Source: Chaetoderma sp. LZ-2023a (Eukaryota > Mollusca > Caudofoveata > Chaetodermatida > Chaetodermatidae). Taken from it: a DNA stretch of 64,000 bases. The notes beneath the pieces are model-generated. The model saw only the letters and a list, made by a program, of their open reading frames with translations, was not told the origin of the DNA and searched no databases. How positions within the stretch are numbered: the stretch's first letter is position 1; each line of letters opens with the position of its first letter. This document shows positions 11,662 to 23,396 of the stretch, piece by piece. Made by a program: the position numbers and the translations under genes. The stretch lies in NCBI GenBank assembly GCA_034401795.1, contig CM067359.1, positions 141,725,278 through 141,789,277 of the forward strand. The letters are read 5' to 3'.

Positions 11662-13148
11662 TGTTCCTCGTTCCGAAATGTACCGGAGAATGGAGACCAA
11701 TTCTCAATCTCAAACCGTTGAACAAATTTATTCTTTCTCCCAAATTTCAGATGGAGACTGTAGCAGCGGTGATGACAGGGCTGAGAAAAGACATGTGGGC
11801 AGTGTCGATAGATCTGAAGGATGCATATTTTCATATTCCAATGTCAATTCCTTTTCAGAAATACCTTCACTTTGCATTCCAAGACAATGTTTGGGAATTC
11901 AATGCGCTTCCATTCGGCCTGACCACAGCACCGAGGGTCTTCACCAAAGTGGTTCTCGCCATGACTTCTTATCTTCGCAGGAGAAACATAGCTGTTCATA
12001 CTTACATAGATGACTGGCTGCTGAAGGCGGGGGAATCCAGTCACTCTGCGCAACAATTTCAGGTAGTCCTAGCCTTACTAAAGGATCTAGGATGGATTGT
12101 GAATCTAGAGAAATCAGAATTGACTCCATTCCAGTATCTGGGAATATTTTTCAACCTCAGGGACGGCGTAGCCTTTCCGGCGGAGAGCAGAGTCAAGAGT
12201 TTGATCGCAGTACTGGAGTCAGTTTCTCTAGGAGCTTTTCTGACGGCGCGCCAATTTCTCAGGATACTGGGTTTACTAGTGTCTCTAGAGAAAGTGCTTC
12301 CTTATGCGGCACTCAGGCGCAGGCCGATTCAGATGTATCTATTGTCATTCTGGTCTCGGAGAACGGATCCGTTATCTCTGAAAATACCAGTAAAAGAACC
12401 ATTGATATTCCACCTTCAGTGGTGGTTATCAGAACAGAATCTCCTGCGAGGTATTCCTCTACAACCTCCTCAACCACAGATGTCCATCTTCACAGATGCA
12501 TCGACAACGGGTTGGGGAGCGGTATTGGATGATCAGTCAGTGTCAGGGGAATGGGATCGGATCAATGCACAGAAACATATCAATGTTCTCGAATTATTAG
12601 CAGTGACATTAGCACTTCGAAAATTCGAGAGCTTAGTCCGAGACAAGATTGTCCTAGTAAGGACAGACAACTCAACAGTGGTGTCTTATTTAAACTGCCA
12701 AGGCGGGACAAGATCACCGGAGTTGTGTATGATGATTTGGAACCTTCTGCTGTGGTGCCAAGAGAGGAATGTTATTCTTCGGGCAGCACACATTCCAGGA
12801 AGACTGAACATCTTAGCGGATGCTCTCAGTCGCAGGACGGTTTGTCATCCGACGGAATGGCAGCTCAACCAATCGGTAGCGGAGGTTCTATTCAGACATT
12901 GGGGCAAGCTAAATGTGGACCTGTTTGCGATGAAACAAAACGCAAAGATGGTCTCATACGTGTCACCGATCCCAGACCCGCTAGCTCTAGCGGTAGATGC
13001 ACTGGCTATAAGTTGGAACGGAATGTACGCGTATGCGTATCCTCCAACGATTCTCATCCCAAAAGTTCTGGAAAAGATAAGAGAGGGTATGTGCCAAGTA
13101 CAGGAAAGCAGATTGATCGTGCGAATGCCCATCAGGTCCGAGCACTAG
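11658..13148 (+). CDS. DIRS reverse transcriptase / RNase H, copy 1
   Basis: 496 codons without a stop. RT motifs: FLVPKCTGEWRPILNLKPLN (residues 3-22), motif A IDLKDAYFHI (51-60), motif B LPFGLTTAPRVF (84-95), catalytic YIDDW (116-120) and motif D/E LGWIVNLEKSEL. RNase H acidic residues are visible at about D280 (FTDAS), E312 (LELLAV), D337 (RTDNST) and D388 (ADALSR). The YIDD box and the RNase H tail through VDLFAMKQNAK and VDALAISWNGMYAYAYPPTI are diagnostic for the DIRS group rather than Gypsy or LINE. After about residue 475 the sequence leaves the family pattern at an internal deletion. The enzyme copies element RNA into cDNA; all catalytic residues are present. Confidence 0.9.
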   Translation: MMFLVPKCTGEWRPILNLKPLNKFILSPKFQMETVAAVMTGLRKDMWAVSIDLKDAYFHIPMSIPFQKYLHFAFQDNVWEFNALPFGLTTAPRVFTKVVLAMTSYLRRRNIAVHTYIDDWLLKAGESSHSAQQFQVVLALLKDLGWIVNLEKSELTPFQYLGIFFNLRDGVAFPAESRVKSLIAVLESVSLGAFLTARQFLRILGLLVSLEKVLPYAALRRRPIQMYLLSFWSRRTDPLSLKIPVKEPLIFHLQWWLSEQNLLRGIPLQPPQPQMSIFTDASTTGWGAVLDDQSVSGEWDRINAQKHINVLELLAVTLALRKFESLVRDKIVLVRTDNSTVVSYLNCQGGTRSPELCMMIWNLLLWCQERNVILRAAHIPGRLNILADALSRRTVCHPTEWQLNQSVAEVLFRHWGKLNVDLFAMKQNAKMVSYVSPIPDPLALAVDALAISWNGMYAYAYPPTILIPKVLEKIREGMCQVQESRLIVRMPIRSEH

Positions 13149-13303
13149 CAGCAGCATCGGCCCTTTATAAGGGTGTCTCATTAGAGGAGGTGATGTCTGT
13201 AGCACAATGGCATGCCAAGTCGTCATTTACTGATTTCTATCTTCGCGACATCTCCAGCGCACTTAATCCGGTAGCCGTCACCAATTTATCGAATCTGATC
13301 TAA
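13130..13303 (+). pseudogene. DIRS tyrosine recombinase, C-terminal remnant, copy 1
   Basis: 57 codons in a frame different from the RT ORF: HQVRALAAASALYKGVSLEE, then VMSVAQWHAKSSFTDFYLRD. These are the last catalytic boxes of DIRS recombinases: HxxR (residues 1-4), the His/Trp position (W27) and the tyrosine nucleophile (Y37 in FYLRD). The upstream part of the domain, including the first catalytic Arg, is absent; only about 45 bp separate the RNase H tail from this piece, where roughly 1 kb is usual. The element cannot make its own integrase. Confidence 0.85.
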
Positions 13304-13910
13304 GCCACATCCGACCACTATTTCGCACACATCACAAGTTCTTCCACTTGCACTGAACAATGGCCATGCACATGACCTAAGAACGACCATGGATTGGGCC
13401 GAGCTCCTGTGATGAACTAAAAGATCAAGCACTCAAAATGGTGGGTGTTTACATTAATTAAGTGACTATAAATAATTTACTTACAGTCGAAATACCAGAC
13501 TGCTTAAGTAAAGAGTCTGGTGTAAGAGTATACTTATCCTCTCAAACAGACATTAGACTCATTCCAATTTGAAAACTTAATCGATATACTGATATTTTTT
13601 CAAAATTGGAAGTTGTAGTAGCTTCTTTGCACTCTACTGGACTGCCCTAGCTGAGACTTGGGGCTGACACGGGTCTGGTGGGTGTTGCATCCCCTTTTCG
13701 ACAGCCCTCTGGATTTTGTGCGGACAAAAGAGGGGGGGAGCGTGATCTAGACCATGGAAGTTTAGCACTATGAGTCAGATGGCAGAACCCAATCGTATGC
13801 CAGGGTTCTAGTCTCTTCACAACCTTCTCTGTTGGATGGTAGATGAGTGCTGGTTCGAGCCTCACCTCCTCCCACCGGTATTTCTTGGCTGTTGAAATCC
13901 CGAGTTTATC

Positions 13911-14006
13911 ATAATAGTACATCTGGTAAGTATTATTCAAAGTAGAATAAAAAAAGCATCCGCTTTTGTTTCTACAAGAATTCGTAATACTTACCAGATG
14001 TACTAT
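13911..14006 (+). repeat. DIRS internal complementary region
   Basis: CATAATAGTACATCTGGTAA with TATTATTCAAAGTAGAA (13911-13946) is the complement of the left tip at 8090-8128, and AAAAAAGCATCCGCTTTTGT onward (about 13949-14006) is the complement of the right tip. Joining both tips in one internal copy is the template for circularisation in the DIRS replication model. It lets me place the element ends at about 8087 and 14269. Confidence 0.8.
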
Positions 14007-14269
14007 GGCCCTGCCTCAGCTGCCCCGCTGAGGTGAGGCTGAGCTGCTTTCGCTGTTTGTCAAGACAAATATAAGACGAATCTGACTGTGATTGGGAATT
14101 GACTCGGTACCTGCGGCTATGGTAATTCCCAGACACAGTAAGGGCAGGACCAGGAGAGTGCGGTGTTTTAATTGTTTATTTTGAGCTAGACTAGATAATA
14201 GACATTATCATAATAGTACATCTGGTAAGTATTACGAATTCTCGTAGAAACAAAAGCGGATGCTTTTTT

Positions 14270-14628
14270 GAGTCGCCCCTGTTGTCATCCCTTTTATACA
14301 GCATCATGCAGACTTTATGTTCCAGCAAGACAATGCCCGTCCTTATTCAGCTAGGGTCACCAGTGATTTCCTTAAGGCTAACAACGTTCCGGTGTTGGAC
14401 TGGCCAGCGCGATCACCGGACCTGTCTCCTATCGAACATGTGTGGGACATGCTTGGCCGTATGGTGCGTGAGAACCATCCACATCTTCACAACGTGCGGG
14501 AGCTGAAAGCTGCACTGCTCCAGGAATGGGGTGCGATTCCTCTTCGTGACATCAGGTGCTTAATTCGAAGCATGAGAAAGCGATGTACCGCGGTGGTTAA
14601 TGCGCGCGGAGGTCACAACCGGTATTGA
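14270..14628 (+). pseudogene. Tc1-C transposase, C-terminal part, copy 1
   Basis: Resumes after the DIRS right end with APVVIPFIQHHADFMFQQDN, contains the second catalytic Asp (QQDNARPY) and the Glu in SPDLSPIEHVW. Exactly 34 residues lie between Asp and Glu, a DD34E triad typical of Tc1. It ends AVVNARGGHNRY and TGA. With the N-terminal part the protein would be about 340 residues, normal for Tc1, and its catalytic residues are intact. Confidence 0.92.
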
Positions 14629-14833
14629 CAGCTCAGTGTCATTATTTAAATTGGACCCTTCCGTTGAATGATGCTGTGATAAAGGCGCGATGCTAGCATT
14701 ACAGTAACAAGAGACTGTTGTTCAAATTGGAAATGACCTATCAATTAAATAATATATTTGAATCAATTTATTGTTTTTGTTAAATCACATTTATACAGTA
14801 ATATTCTCAGTGTTGCTAAACTTTTTTGGTTTA

Positions 14834-14834
<1 letters not shown>

Positions 14835-14900
<66 letters not shown>
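14835..14900. repeat. TA dinucleotide microsatellite
   Basis: About 33 TA units directly abutting the Tc1-C right end; TA-rich sequence is the preferred Tc1 target. The counterpart at 28076-28143 is one or two units longer. Confidence 0.95.
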
Positions 14901-14901
<1 letters not shown>

Positions 14902-14961
14902 CTCAGTGATGTCAAGAGATGCTATATATTTCTATATAGGATGTACCTTTTTAATAACTGA

Positions 14962-15138
<177 letters not shown>

Positions 15139-15272
15139 TAATCTGTTCTATTGTAAAGAATATGTTCACATATTTCCTCATTTTGTATTTAAGTGTGTAT
15201 GTTAGTGTGTGGATGAATGCGTGTGTTGTAAGGTGATGAGAAGTTGCAGAGAGAAAGATCTCAAACTGCAAA

Positions 15273-15314
15273 AATAAAAATAGAATAATAATCTGCTTAA
15301 TATTGAAAAATAAA
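15273..15314 (+). promoter_or_regulatory. PSMC2 candidate polyadenylation signals, copy 1
   Basis: Two AATAAA hexamers, at 15273 and 15309, lie 135-171 bp after the stop codon in an A-rich 3' UTR. This is the right place for a compact 3' UTR. The duplicate has the same pair near 28516 and 28552. Confidence 0.65.
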
Positions 15315-16630
15315 GGCAAAAACACTTTCTTGATTCTGAATTTTTTGTGGTTACAGAAGACTACTGATTCTCTCATATTCAACATTTAATGGGCAGGTTT
15401 GGTGATGAAAATCAAATGTTTTGCTTAGGGACTCCATTTGTAGGCCAAGTGAAGAGTTTTTTTGATAAACCTTACCACTGGCATGACTGGTGCATCATTG
15501 CAAATTTCCACGCTTTCACCAACTTATGTAAACGTCTTCCCCCCCCCCCCCTCACACCCCACTCCGAGGCGTAGACTAATGTAAGCATCACCTCACAATC
15601 AGCAATTAAATGGGTAACTCGCATAACAAATTAGTTGAATTCCACCAACTTTGATGTTCTGAACCACTTCCCCACACGCACCCTAGTGGTCGGAACTTAA
15701 TCTAACCATTGTCTCGCAATCATATGTGTAGCTCACATAACAAATTTGGTTAAATTCAGACAAGCGGTTTCAGATTGGAATGCCGGACAGACAGACTGAC
15801 CTATGGAGTCGATTACAATATCCCCACCATTTTTAGCTAACCTGGTCAGAATGGCCCAGTGAGCTTATACTGTGACATGTCATTTTGTCTGTCTGTCTGT
15901 CTGTCTGTCCATCAACCTTTTCTTTAGACGACTTGTTCTGAGGAACCTCAGCTGATTTCAATTATATTTGGCAGGAAGTATCCTTCTGTCATAGAGATCC
16001 AAATTTGTCCAAATAGAGCTGATCGGCCAATTCAGTCAGCGGCCATCTTGGAATTTGACAAATTTTTAGAAATGTCTTAAAAATTTCTGAAACCACTATA
16101 AAATATCATCTCGGGCAAGAGCTGAACCAAGTTTGTTCAAGGGAACTTGATTGGCCAAATGCTTCGGCGGACATCTTGGATGATCTAGTTCTCACGAAAA
16201 TCTCTCCAGCCCACTGAAGGATCAGGCTAAAATTTGGGGGATATGATTAGGGACTAAGGCCATTAAACTTTGTTCAATGGAAGTTGATACATAAAAAAAA
16301 CATGGCCACCGAGGATCAATGAAAATGTAACGTGTTGGTAGCCATCTTGGATTTTCTCAAAAATTTTCCCTATTTTCTGCCATTTGATTATTTTAATGCT
16401 GATTTGCATCCAGGGTATACTCATTATGCTGTGTGGATTAAGGTTTTTCAAATGACAGTTACATCAACAAGGGGGTCTCAAATTTTGAATAAAACTTCAC
16501 AGATTTGTTCTATTCGATGCTCACATTTTTTTGGCGTTTAAATTTAAATATTGTTATGCATTCCGGTTAATGGTTTTGCTGTGACATGTTCACTGGGTTT
16601 GAACTTTGATTATTAACATCGTCGTGTCGT
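15315..16630 (+). repeat. PSMC2 3' flank: FB2 half-copy, TGTC microsatellite, R600 unit
   Basis: 15405-15510 resembles one half of an FB2 element (CCTTACCACTGGCATGACTGG). A poly-C run lies at about 15539-15551 and (TGTC)n at 15888-15909. From 15840 an R600 unit follows, with TTCGGCGGACATCTTGGATG at about 16163. The last about 15 bases before the N gap do not match the second copy and may be poor-quality contig end. Confidence 0.6.
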
Positions 16631-17130
16631 NNNNNNNNNNNNNNNNNNNNNNNNNNNNNNNNNNNNNNNNNNNNNNNNNNNNNNNNNNNNNNNNNNNNNN
16701 NNNNNNNNNNNNNNNNNNNNNNNNNNNNNNNNNNNNNNNNNNNNNNNNNNNNNNNNNNNNNNNNNNNNNNNNNNNNNNNNNNNNNNNNNNNNNNNNNNNN
16801 NNNNNNNNNNNNNNNNNNNNNNNNNNNNNNNNNNNNNNNNNNNNNNNNNNNNNNNNNNNNNNNNNNNNNNNNNNNNNNNNNNNNNNNNNNNNNNNNNNNN
16901 NNNNNNNNNNNNNNNNNNNNNNNNNNNNNNNNNNNNNNNNNNNNNNNNNNNNNNNNNNNNNNNNNNNNNNNNNNNNNNNNNNNNNNNNNNNNNNNNNNNN
17001 NNNNNNNNNNNNNNNNNNNNNNNNNNNNNNNNNNNNNNNNNNNNNNNNNNNNNNNNNNNNNNNNNNNNNNNNNNNNNNNNNNNNNNNNNNNNNNNNNNNN
17101 NNNNNNNNNNNNNNNNNNNNNNNNNNNNNN
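16631..17130. other. Assembly gap of exactly 500 N
   Basis: All bases are N. The round length suggests a scaffolding placeholder, not a measured distance. Open frames across it are artefacts. Confidence 0.99.
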
Positions 17131-19465
17131 CGCATGACACGTGTGTTTCAAATTTGCCACTTTAGAAACTGAGGATAAATGGTTTAACAGCCAGCTGGAA
17201 TTCCCCCCCCCCCACCCCCCACAAAAAGCACCATTTGAATATAAAGCAATGGGAAATTTAAAATGCTTTCTCGAGAACCACTGGATTGATTTTACGTAAA
17301 TTTGTTAGAAAGCATCCTTGTGTCATAGGGGTCCACATTTGTACAATGAAGCTGTTCGGCCAATTTGGCCAATCCTTAGAAATATCTTAGAAATCTCTGA
17401 AGCCGTTTTGGGGATTGATTCAAAACTCATAAAACATCATCTAGCGAAACAGCTGAACCACATATGTTCGAGAGATCTTGATAGGCCAAATGGTTCAGCA
17501 GACATTTTGGATAACCTAATTTTCACCAAATAAATACTCAGAACAGCTGAAGTGATCGAGCTGAAATGTGGGAAGGATGATTAGGGATGAAGGACCATTC
17601 AAGTTTTCTCAAGGGGTATTAGTACATTAAAAATGGCAGCTATTGACTAATCAGAATTCCACGTTTTTGCAGGCCAATTTTGTTTATTAATGGATTTTGA
17701 ATCCGAGATTGTTTTAATATATAGGTTTTTGGGTCTGGTGATTTCAAATTTTGCACTTTCATAATGTTCGGATAAATGTGTTGGCAGTCATCTTGGATTT
17801 TTTTGCGAACAAAGACTGATAGTAAAGCAATGGGAAATTTAAAATGTTCTCAAGAACCACTGAACCGATTTTAACCACATTTGGTATGGCACATCCTTTT
17901 CTTGTGGCAGTTCTGACCAAATCCATAGGGTTCTACTTATAGGTGATGTCCTTTCTAGTTGAAATGCCTATGTTTCTGGTGAGCGATACAGGCAACTTGC
18001 TCCTCTTATTACAGGATGAGATAGGATTAAATGTTCACGATGGGTCACGTGATCAAATCTAATGATACTTATAATGTGGTACGAAAGTGTAATAACAACG
18101 TAGTCTGAAAACTTGGTGAAATCTAAGAATTGCTCGACGCTTGTTCGCTGTGTGGGGACAAAAATCTGAATGATCTGAGCTTTGTGAGTCGGCTCCTTTT
18201 ATACTTTCCCATTCGTGGACCGGAAGTAGGTTTGCACATGCCCAAATATGGGCATGTGTGTACCAGTTATGGCAGCGCTGTTTTGTTTTGGTGGTGCAAC
18301 AGGTGGCCATTTTGGCGGTGCAAATTTTCCGCAGAGTGCCACTTTTGGCGGTGCAAATTTTTTGGCGGTGCACGGTGGTTTTAGGTGGTACTCCAATTTT
18401 TGGGGGTTCTAAAAAAGTTTCAAAGTGGTGTGTGATAATTTCTGGCACTGCTGAAGCACTTATCACGGATCTCACCAGTTTACATGTGTTTAATCTAGAC
18501 TGCTTCCAGTGCTTTCTCGCTGTACTGGCACAGAACAATTATTCCCCTGACCGACTATGGGACAGGGTCCTATCATGTATGCACCGGCAAAGCAGCCACC
18601 TTCCATGACCAGGCATATAAAAGAAAGTGTGTGAAAAAAACCTTGCTCCAAAAAAAGTTGTGAAAAAGAGCTTTCCATCAAACAGAAACAAAACTATCTG
18701 TTAAACCACTGTTTTTTTAAAATCGTATCACCCATCTTTTTCACCCTCAGCATTGTGTTCTCAACATTCACTAACTTCAAACTAGTAATAAATCTAGGGA
18801 CAAAATTGTCCCACCACTAAGCACGCGCACACACATGCAAGTACGCATGCATGCACGCACACCACAATTATGTTGCTCCATCCAAAAATCGAGAAGTCTG
18901 ACAAAGGTGTATGAATTATATGTCTTTGATCAATTTATAATTTAAGAAATATAGTCAGCATCAGTCCCCACTCAAATTAGTTTTAAAATATTTAACAGCT
19001 TTCTTGTATGGTTACATGTATCTTGAAATATAGATTCTGGGAATGCTTGTTTCAATGTTTAAAAATCTGATTCCAACAGTCAGTTTGCTAGTAAACATTT
19101 GTCTCCTACGCATTACAGGCATACCATGAAGTGACCATTATTATACACCAGTCAATCAAGTCATAGTTTGCGGTCTAAGATGGTAGTAAATGAAGTCTCG
19201 CTGAAAGAAAGCTGTTGCTGCCCGTGCTTACAACAACACTGTTTTCCAAATTATAAATTTTCAAAATTAAAATCAATAACATGTGTTTTCATATGTCTTA
19301 GTGTACAGTAATCAATGAATCTTTCCTCTAAGGACTGATAGATAATCACTATGGGTAGCTGAATCAACTGGTCACTTTCCCAACTGGCTAGTGGCTAATG
19401 CTGGTCAATTACAAATGCTATCATGCGTGATCTGAATAACTACTCTTAACTCTTATATGTTTCAG

Positions 19466-19562
19466 GGACGTACACATATATTTAAGATTCACGCTCGATC
19501 TATGAGCGTGGAGAAAGATATCCGCTATGAGCTTCTCGGAAGATTGTGTCCTAACAGCACAG
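19466..19562 (+). CDS. PSMC2: PSMC2 exon 4, second copy
   Basis: Same 97 coding bases as 6154-6250, with the same acceptor (GTTTCAG) and donor (GTATGC). As there is no second set of upstream exons, a transcript could use either copy, or this copy is an assembly duplicate of the other allele. Confidence 0.85.
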
Positions 19563-20659
19563 GTATGCTGGTCTGACTGCCTTATCGTGTATGAAATGGA
19601 GTGTCATTTAGAAATCTGAGATTTCACTCGCCTACATAAACTAAACAAACAAACGTCATCTCATAGTAGCTGTTAACCCTTTAACCCTCAAATTTGTTCA
19701 TGAAAATTTTGCTTTTCTCATAGGAACTGTCCATTTGCAGACCAAGAGAAGACTATTTTTGAAAATTTACCACTTGAATGACTGGCTTGCCTATCAAGCC
19801 AAGCCGAGCCATTCAAGTGGTAAATTTTCAAAACTAATCTCTGTCTGCAAATGGACATTTCTCAAGACCACTGCAGAAGGTGTTTTTAGCTGATATGATT
19901 GTTAAAGCATTAATGTGGTATACATGGCATATTTAGCTTTTATCATGTTGATATATTCAGGCTTTAACCATTTAACACTCATATAGCCAAAAATGGCGTC
20001 TGCAGTTGTCTTGAGAAATGTCCATTTGCAAAGCAAGGGAAGAGAGTATTTTTTAACATTTACCACTGCAATGACTGGCTCAATAACCGAGTCAATTATT
20101 TCAGTTGTAAATTTTCAAAATTAGTCTTCTCTTGGTCTGCAATATGGCATTTTCTATGAGAAAATTGAAATTTTCTTGAACAAATTTGAGTGTTAAAGAG
20201 TTAATAGCTAAATGTTGATATACTTTCCCAGTCTATGAGAGGTGTATATGCTCATTCATAGAGGTGTTATCTATAATTTAGTATTGTGGTGTAAAAGCAA
20301 CCATACAGGTGAACTTGTGAATATTTTGACACTACTCTAACTGGAAGCTGTTCTAAATATCATAAAATAGATACTTCGCCAAAAGAGTTTAGCAACAGTG
20401 AAGTTTGGTTTGTTGTATTAAAACTATGCATCCATTTATGACCAAATTTGCAGGCATGTTTCATCAATTTAATGTCTCGCTGATCATGAAGAAATGCAAA
20501 TCCTTTCTTGCATTTCTCGGCCGCACGCTTATTGCATGTGAAAATGCATTTTACCTGCACTGGCCCGCATTGGCGGGTAGCGAAGGCAAAAATTCACCAT
20601 ATTGCAAAAGCAGATAACGAACATTAACAGAAAATGCTTAAAAGTTTACCCTACCAAAC

Positions 20660-21327
20660 ATGGGCCGCTGCCCAGGGCTACCCGAAAATCAGCGCCATGA
20701 AGCAATGGGAAGACTCGCTGCTGGGAAGAGGGTTCTCGCTGTTGCTCGACATTTTAATGTTCACGCCTCAACCATTTCCCGTCTCCGCCAACGTGAGCAG
20801 GAAACTGGACATGTTAATGACCGACCACGATCTGGCAGACCGAGAGCAACAACACCACGAGAAGAACGCTGCTTAGTGACGTCATCACGACGTCACAGGT
20901 TTGAGACTGCACCGCGGCTATCCCGTAATTTGCACGCTGCTACCGGCACTACAGTGCATGCAAAAACTGTGCGAAACAAACTCCATGATGCTGAACTGCA
21001 TGCCCGTCGTCCACTTGTTCCTGTTCCGCTTACAGAGCGTCACATCTTGAATCGGTTTGCATGGGCAAGAACTCATCAGCGATGGCGTGCTCAACAATGG
21101 AGCCACTTTTTGTTCAGTGATGAGTCAAGGTTTTGTGTGGATGTGGCGGATGGTAGGCAACGGGTTTGGCGACGTTTAGGAGAACGGTATGATGCAGCCG
21201 ACATCATTCAGCACGACAGATTCGGTGGCGGCAGTGTTATGGTGTGGGCTGGAATCCATGAAAATGGCAAAACAGATCTTAATGTGATTCGCGGAAATTT
21301 AACGGCTCAACGTTACTGTGAAGAAGA
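20660..21327 (+). pseudogene. Tc1-C transposase N-terminal part, copy 2
   Basis: As at 7419-8086; begins MGRCPGLPENQ and differs by a handful of residues (for example Cys for Arg at residue 4, Arg for His in RRHRFETAPR, Asp for Asn in IIQHDRF). No stop before the DIRS boundary at about 21328. Confidence 0.9.
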
Positions 21328-22470
21328 TTTCTACTTCGAATAATACTTACCAGATGTACTATTATGATAATGTCTATTATCTAGTCTAGCTCAAAATAAA
21401 CAATTAAAACTCTAGCTGAATGAGGACGGGCATTGTCTTGCTGGAACATAAAGTCTGCATGATGCTGCATAAAAGGGATGACAACAGGGGCGACTCAAAA
21501 AAGCATCCGCTTTTGTTTCTACGAGAATTTGTAATACTTACCAGATGTACTATTATGATAATGTCTATTATCTAGTCTAGCTCAAAATAAACAATTAAAA
21601 TTCCGCACTCTCCTGGTCCTGCCCATACTGTGTCCGGGAATAGCATAGCCGCAGGTACCGAGTCAATTCCCAATCACAGTCAGATTCGTCTATTTTGCTG
21701 ACTTGTGAAAGTCACGTTTTCTAAGCTCGTTAAAATTCTCAATTTTAAACGGAATTCAGCGTTGTTGGAGTGTTCTGTTACTGGCATCATGGGAGAGAAA
21801 GGGAAATCATCACAGGGGCAGGTTGTATCAATCTAGAATTTATACATTCATGCTGTAATGACTGTTTGAAATTTCCTTAAATTGGCACATTGTTTTAAAA
21901 TGGTAGCCATTGTTGGAGTTGATAAACTGATCATAGTAACTTACTTGTTACATTAGAGACAACTCTAGTTAATCGGACGCTCGCTCATACTCGAATGCCT
22001 GCTTCTCTTCCGCTTGTACGCTTCTCACATGACATTCGTTCATGTACATCCAAGCCACGGATATGACCGAGTGTTGCCGAGAATTTCCGGGACTGAAGAG
22101 TACATTTGTAGTGTACCGTATTGCACATAATGTTTGTTAACTTAATTCAATGTTTAACAGGAGTCACCCGGTACCCGTTAACTCTTTAGTCTTATCCGGG
22201 TACTCAGTTAATTTCTCTTGCGACTTGGTTTCTTCCAAGATGGCGCCGCCCATGATCAATGTTTCGCTTTGGCTTGGCGTGTCTATGCACTGTTTATGCC
22301 GATTTTTAGCTCTCGCTTCATTGTCGAGGGTGTTTGTAGCGATCAGCATTTATTTCTTGGCTGTATTAACGTTAGTTAACTTCCAAGTTGTGTTTATTAA
22401 TTTTCACTCAAAAAAGTTTCAAATATTTCCTGCCTAAAGGCTTGATTATCATTAATTTAAGAGAAAGTTA

Positions 22471-23394
22471 ATGTTTCTAAGTAATTCTATTTTACAATCA
22501 AGTCAATTGTGCGTATTGCTCGTCATCGTTTGTCATGTGCAGCGTTTTAATTCTTCTCTGTGTTCGCAGAAAGCCAAGAACCAGGACACGTTGTGCCACA
22601 AATGCAACAGGTTCATAAAGCGCAAGTACTCTGGCCATCATTGTGTGGCTTGCGCGAAGTGCATGCTGGGAAGTCCGTGTGATGTGTGCGCCAAGTGGTC
22701 GTCGGAAATGGTGGCTGAATTCGATCGTGATCGACGTGCACGCTTGGAGAGAATCGCGAGGGCCAAGGCGTCCAAGCTGGATCAGGCATCGATGAGAGGA
22801 CTGGAAGGTCATCTGAATGAGCGTATGGATTCAGCATTGGGCGGCCCAGTTCAAGGCAATGTTGGAGTCCTTTCAGTCCACGATCCCAACGATGCAGGCT
22901 GGTGCAGGGAAACCTTTAGGTGGTCCGGCTAGTTCTGCGGAGGGACAAGCACGTGTCCCTTCTCTGACCTTGGCTCAACAGCCGACGGCGGAGGAGGAAG
23001 ATCTTCTAATGGATGATTCCGGCATGCCGGATATTTCGCTAATGACTATGCCTAGTACATCCCAGGGATCTCCCTCAGAATTTGTACGGGTTTGCCAAGC
23101 GGGTGGTGATGTCGACGTTCCGTCAGGCATTTTCCACCCGGATTTCGTTCAACGTGCATTGTCATTGGAGCCGTTTTGCGGTTCCTAGCGGCATCCCGGC
23201 GGCGTTAGCTGCGGCTCCTCTCGGAGTGCCGTCATTTACTGTGGTAAAAGCGGCTGTAGTACCGCCTCCTGTGCTGTAGCCGATGGACTGCGGTGAATCC
23301 GTGTCCGGCGATTCGTTGGACACCAGTGCCACTAGTAGTCGGGCTATGGACGCGCCTCATGTTGGTAGAAGTGTGGGCCATAGCTCTTAGCATG
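22471..23394 (+). pseudogene. DIRS gag-like region, frame-broken, copy 2
   Basis: Frames 22471-22932, 22817-23188 and 23082-23279 repeat those of copy 1 with the same breaks and stops. The zinc-binding cluster CHKC...CDVC is intact. Confidence 0.7.
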
Positions 23395-23396
23395 GA

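Larger units (their letters stand above)
8087..14269 (+). mobile_element. DIRS-like (tyrosine-recombinase) retrotransposon inserted in Tc1-C, copy 1
   Basis: Has the DIRS architecture. There are inverted terminal repeats of about 190 bp (about 8255-8450 against about 14078-14269), not direct LTRs, and an internal complementary region near the 3' end (about 13911-14006) that joins sequence complementary to the left tip (TTCTACTTCGAATAATACTT) and the right tip. Gag-like frames, an RT/RNase H ORF and the last 57 codons of a tyrosine recombinase lie between. It makes no obvious target duplication, as expected for YR integration. Most of the recombinase domain is missing and the gag frame is broken, so the copy is dead. 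The left end is rearranged (see 8169-8254). Confidence 0.88.
7133..14834 (+). mobile_element. Tc1/mariner transposon (Tc1-C) split by a DIRS insertion, copy 1
   Basis: Terminal inverted repeats: left CTTCGCCAAAAGAGTTTAGC (7133 on) and right, read in reverse, CTAAACCAAAAAAGTTTAGC. Each is bordered by TA (7131-7132 and 14835-14836), the Tc1/mariner target. Total length is 7702 bp; removing the insert at 8087-14269 leaves about 1.5 kb, normal for Tc1. The transposase is cut into an N-terminal part (7419-8086) and a C-terminal part (14270-14628). The 5' leader (7133-7418) and 3' tail (14629-14834) are non-coding. Confidence 0.92.

Noticed and set aside
13845..13875. GGTTCGAGCCT, a pol III B-box-like word in the DIRS 3' region
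   Set aside because: Flanking bases do not form a T-stem and no A box or cloverleaf fits; not a tRNA.
16567..17172. Open frames of about 175-197 codons on both strands
   Set aside because: They consist almost entirely of N from the assembly gap.
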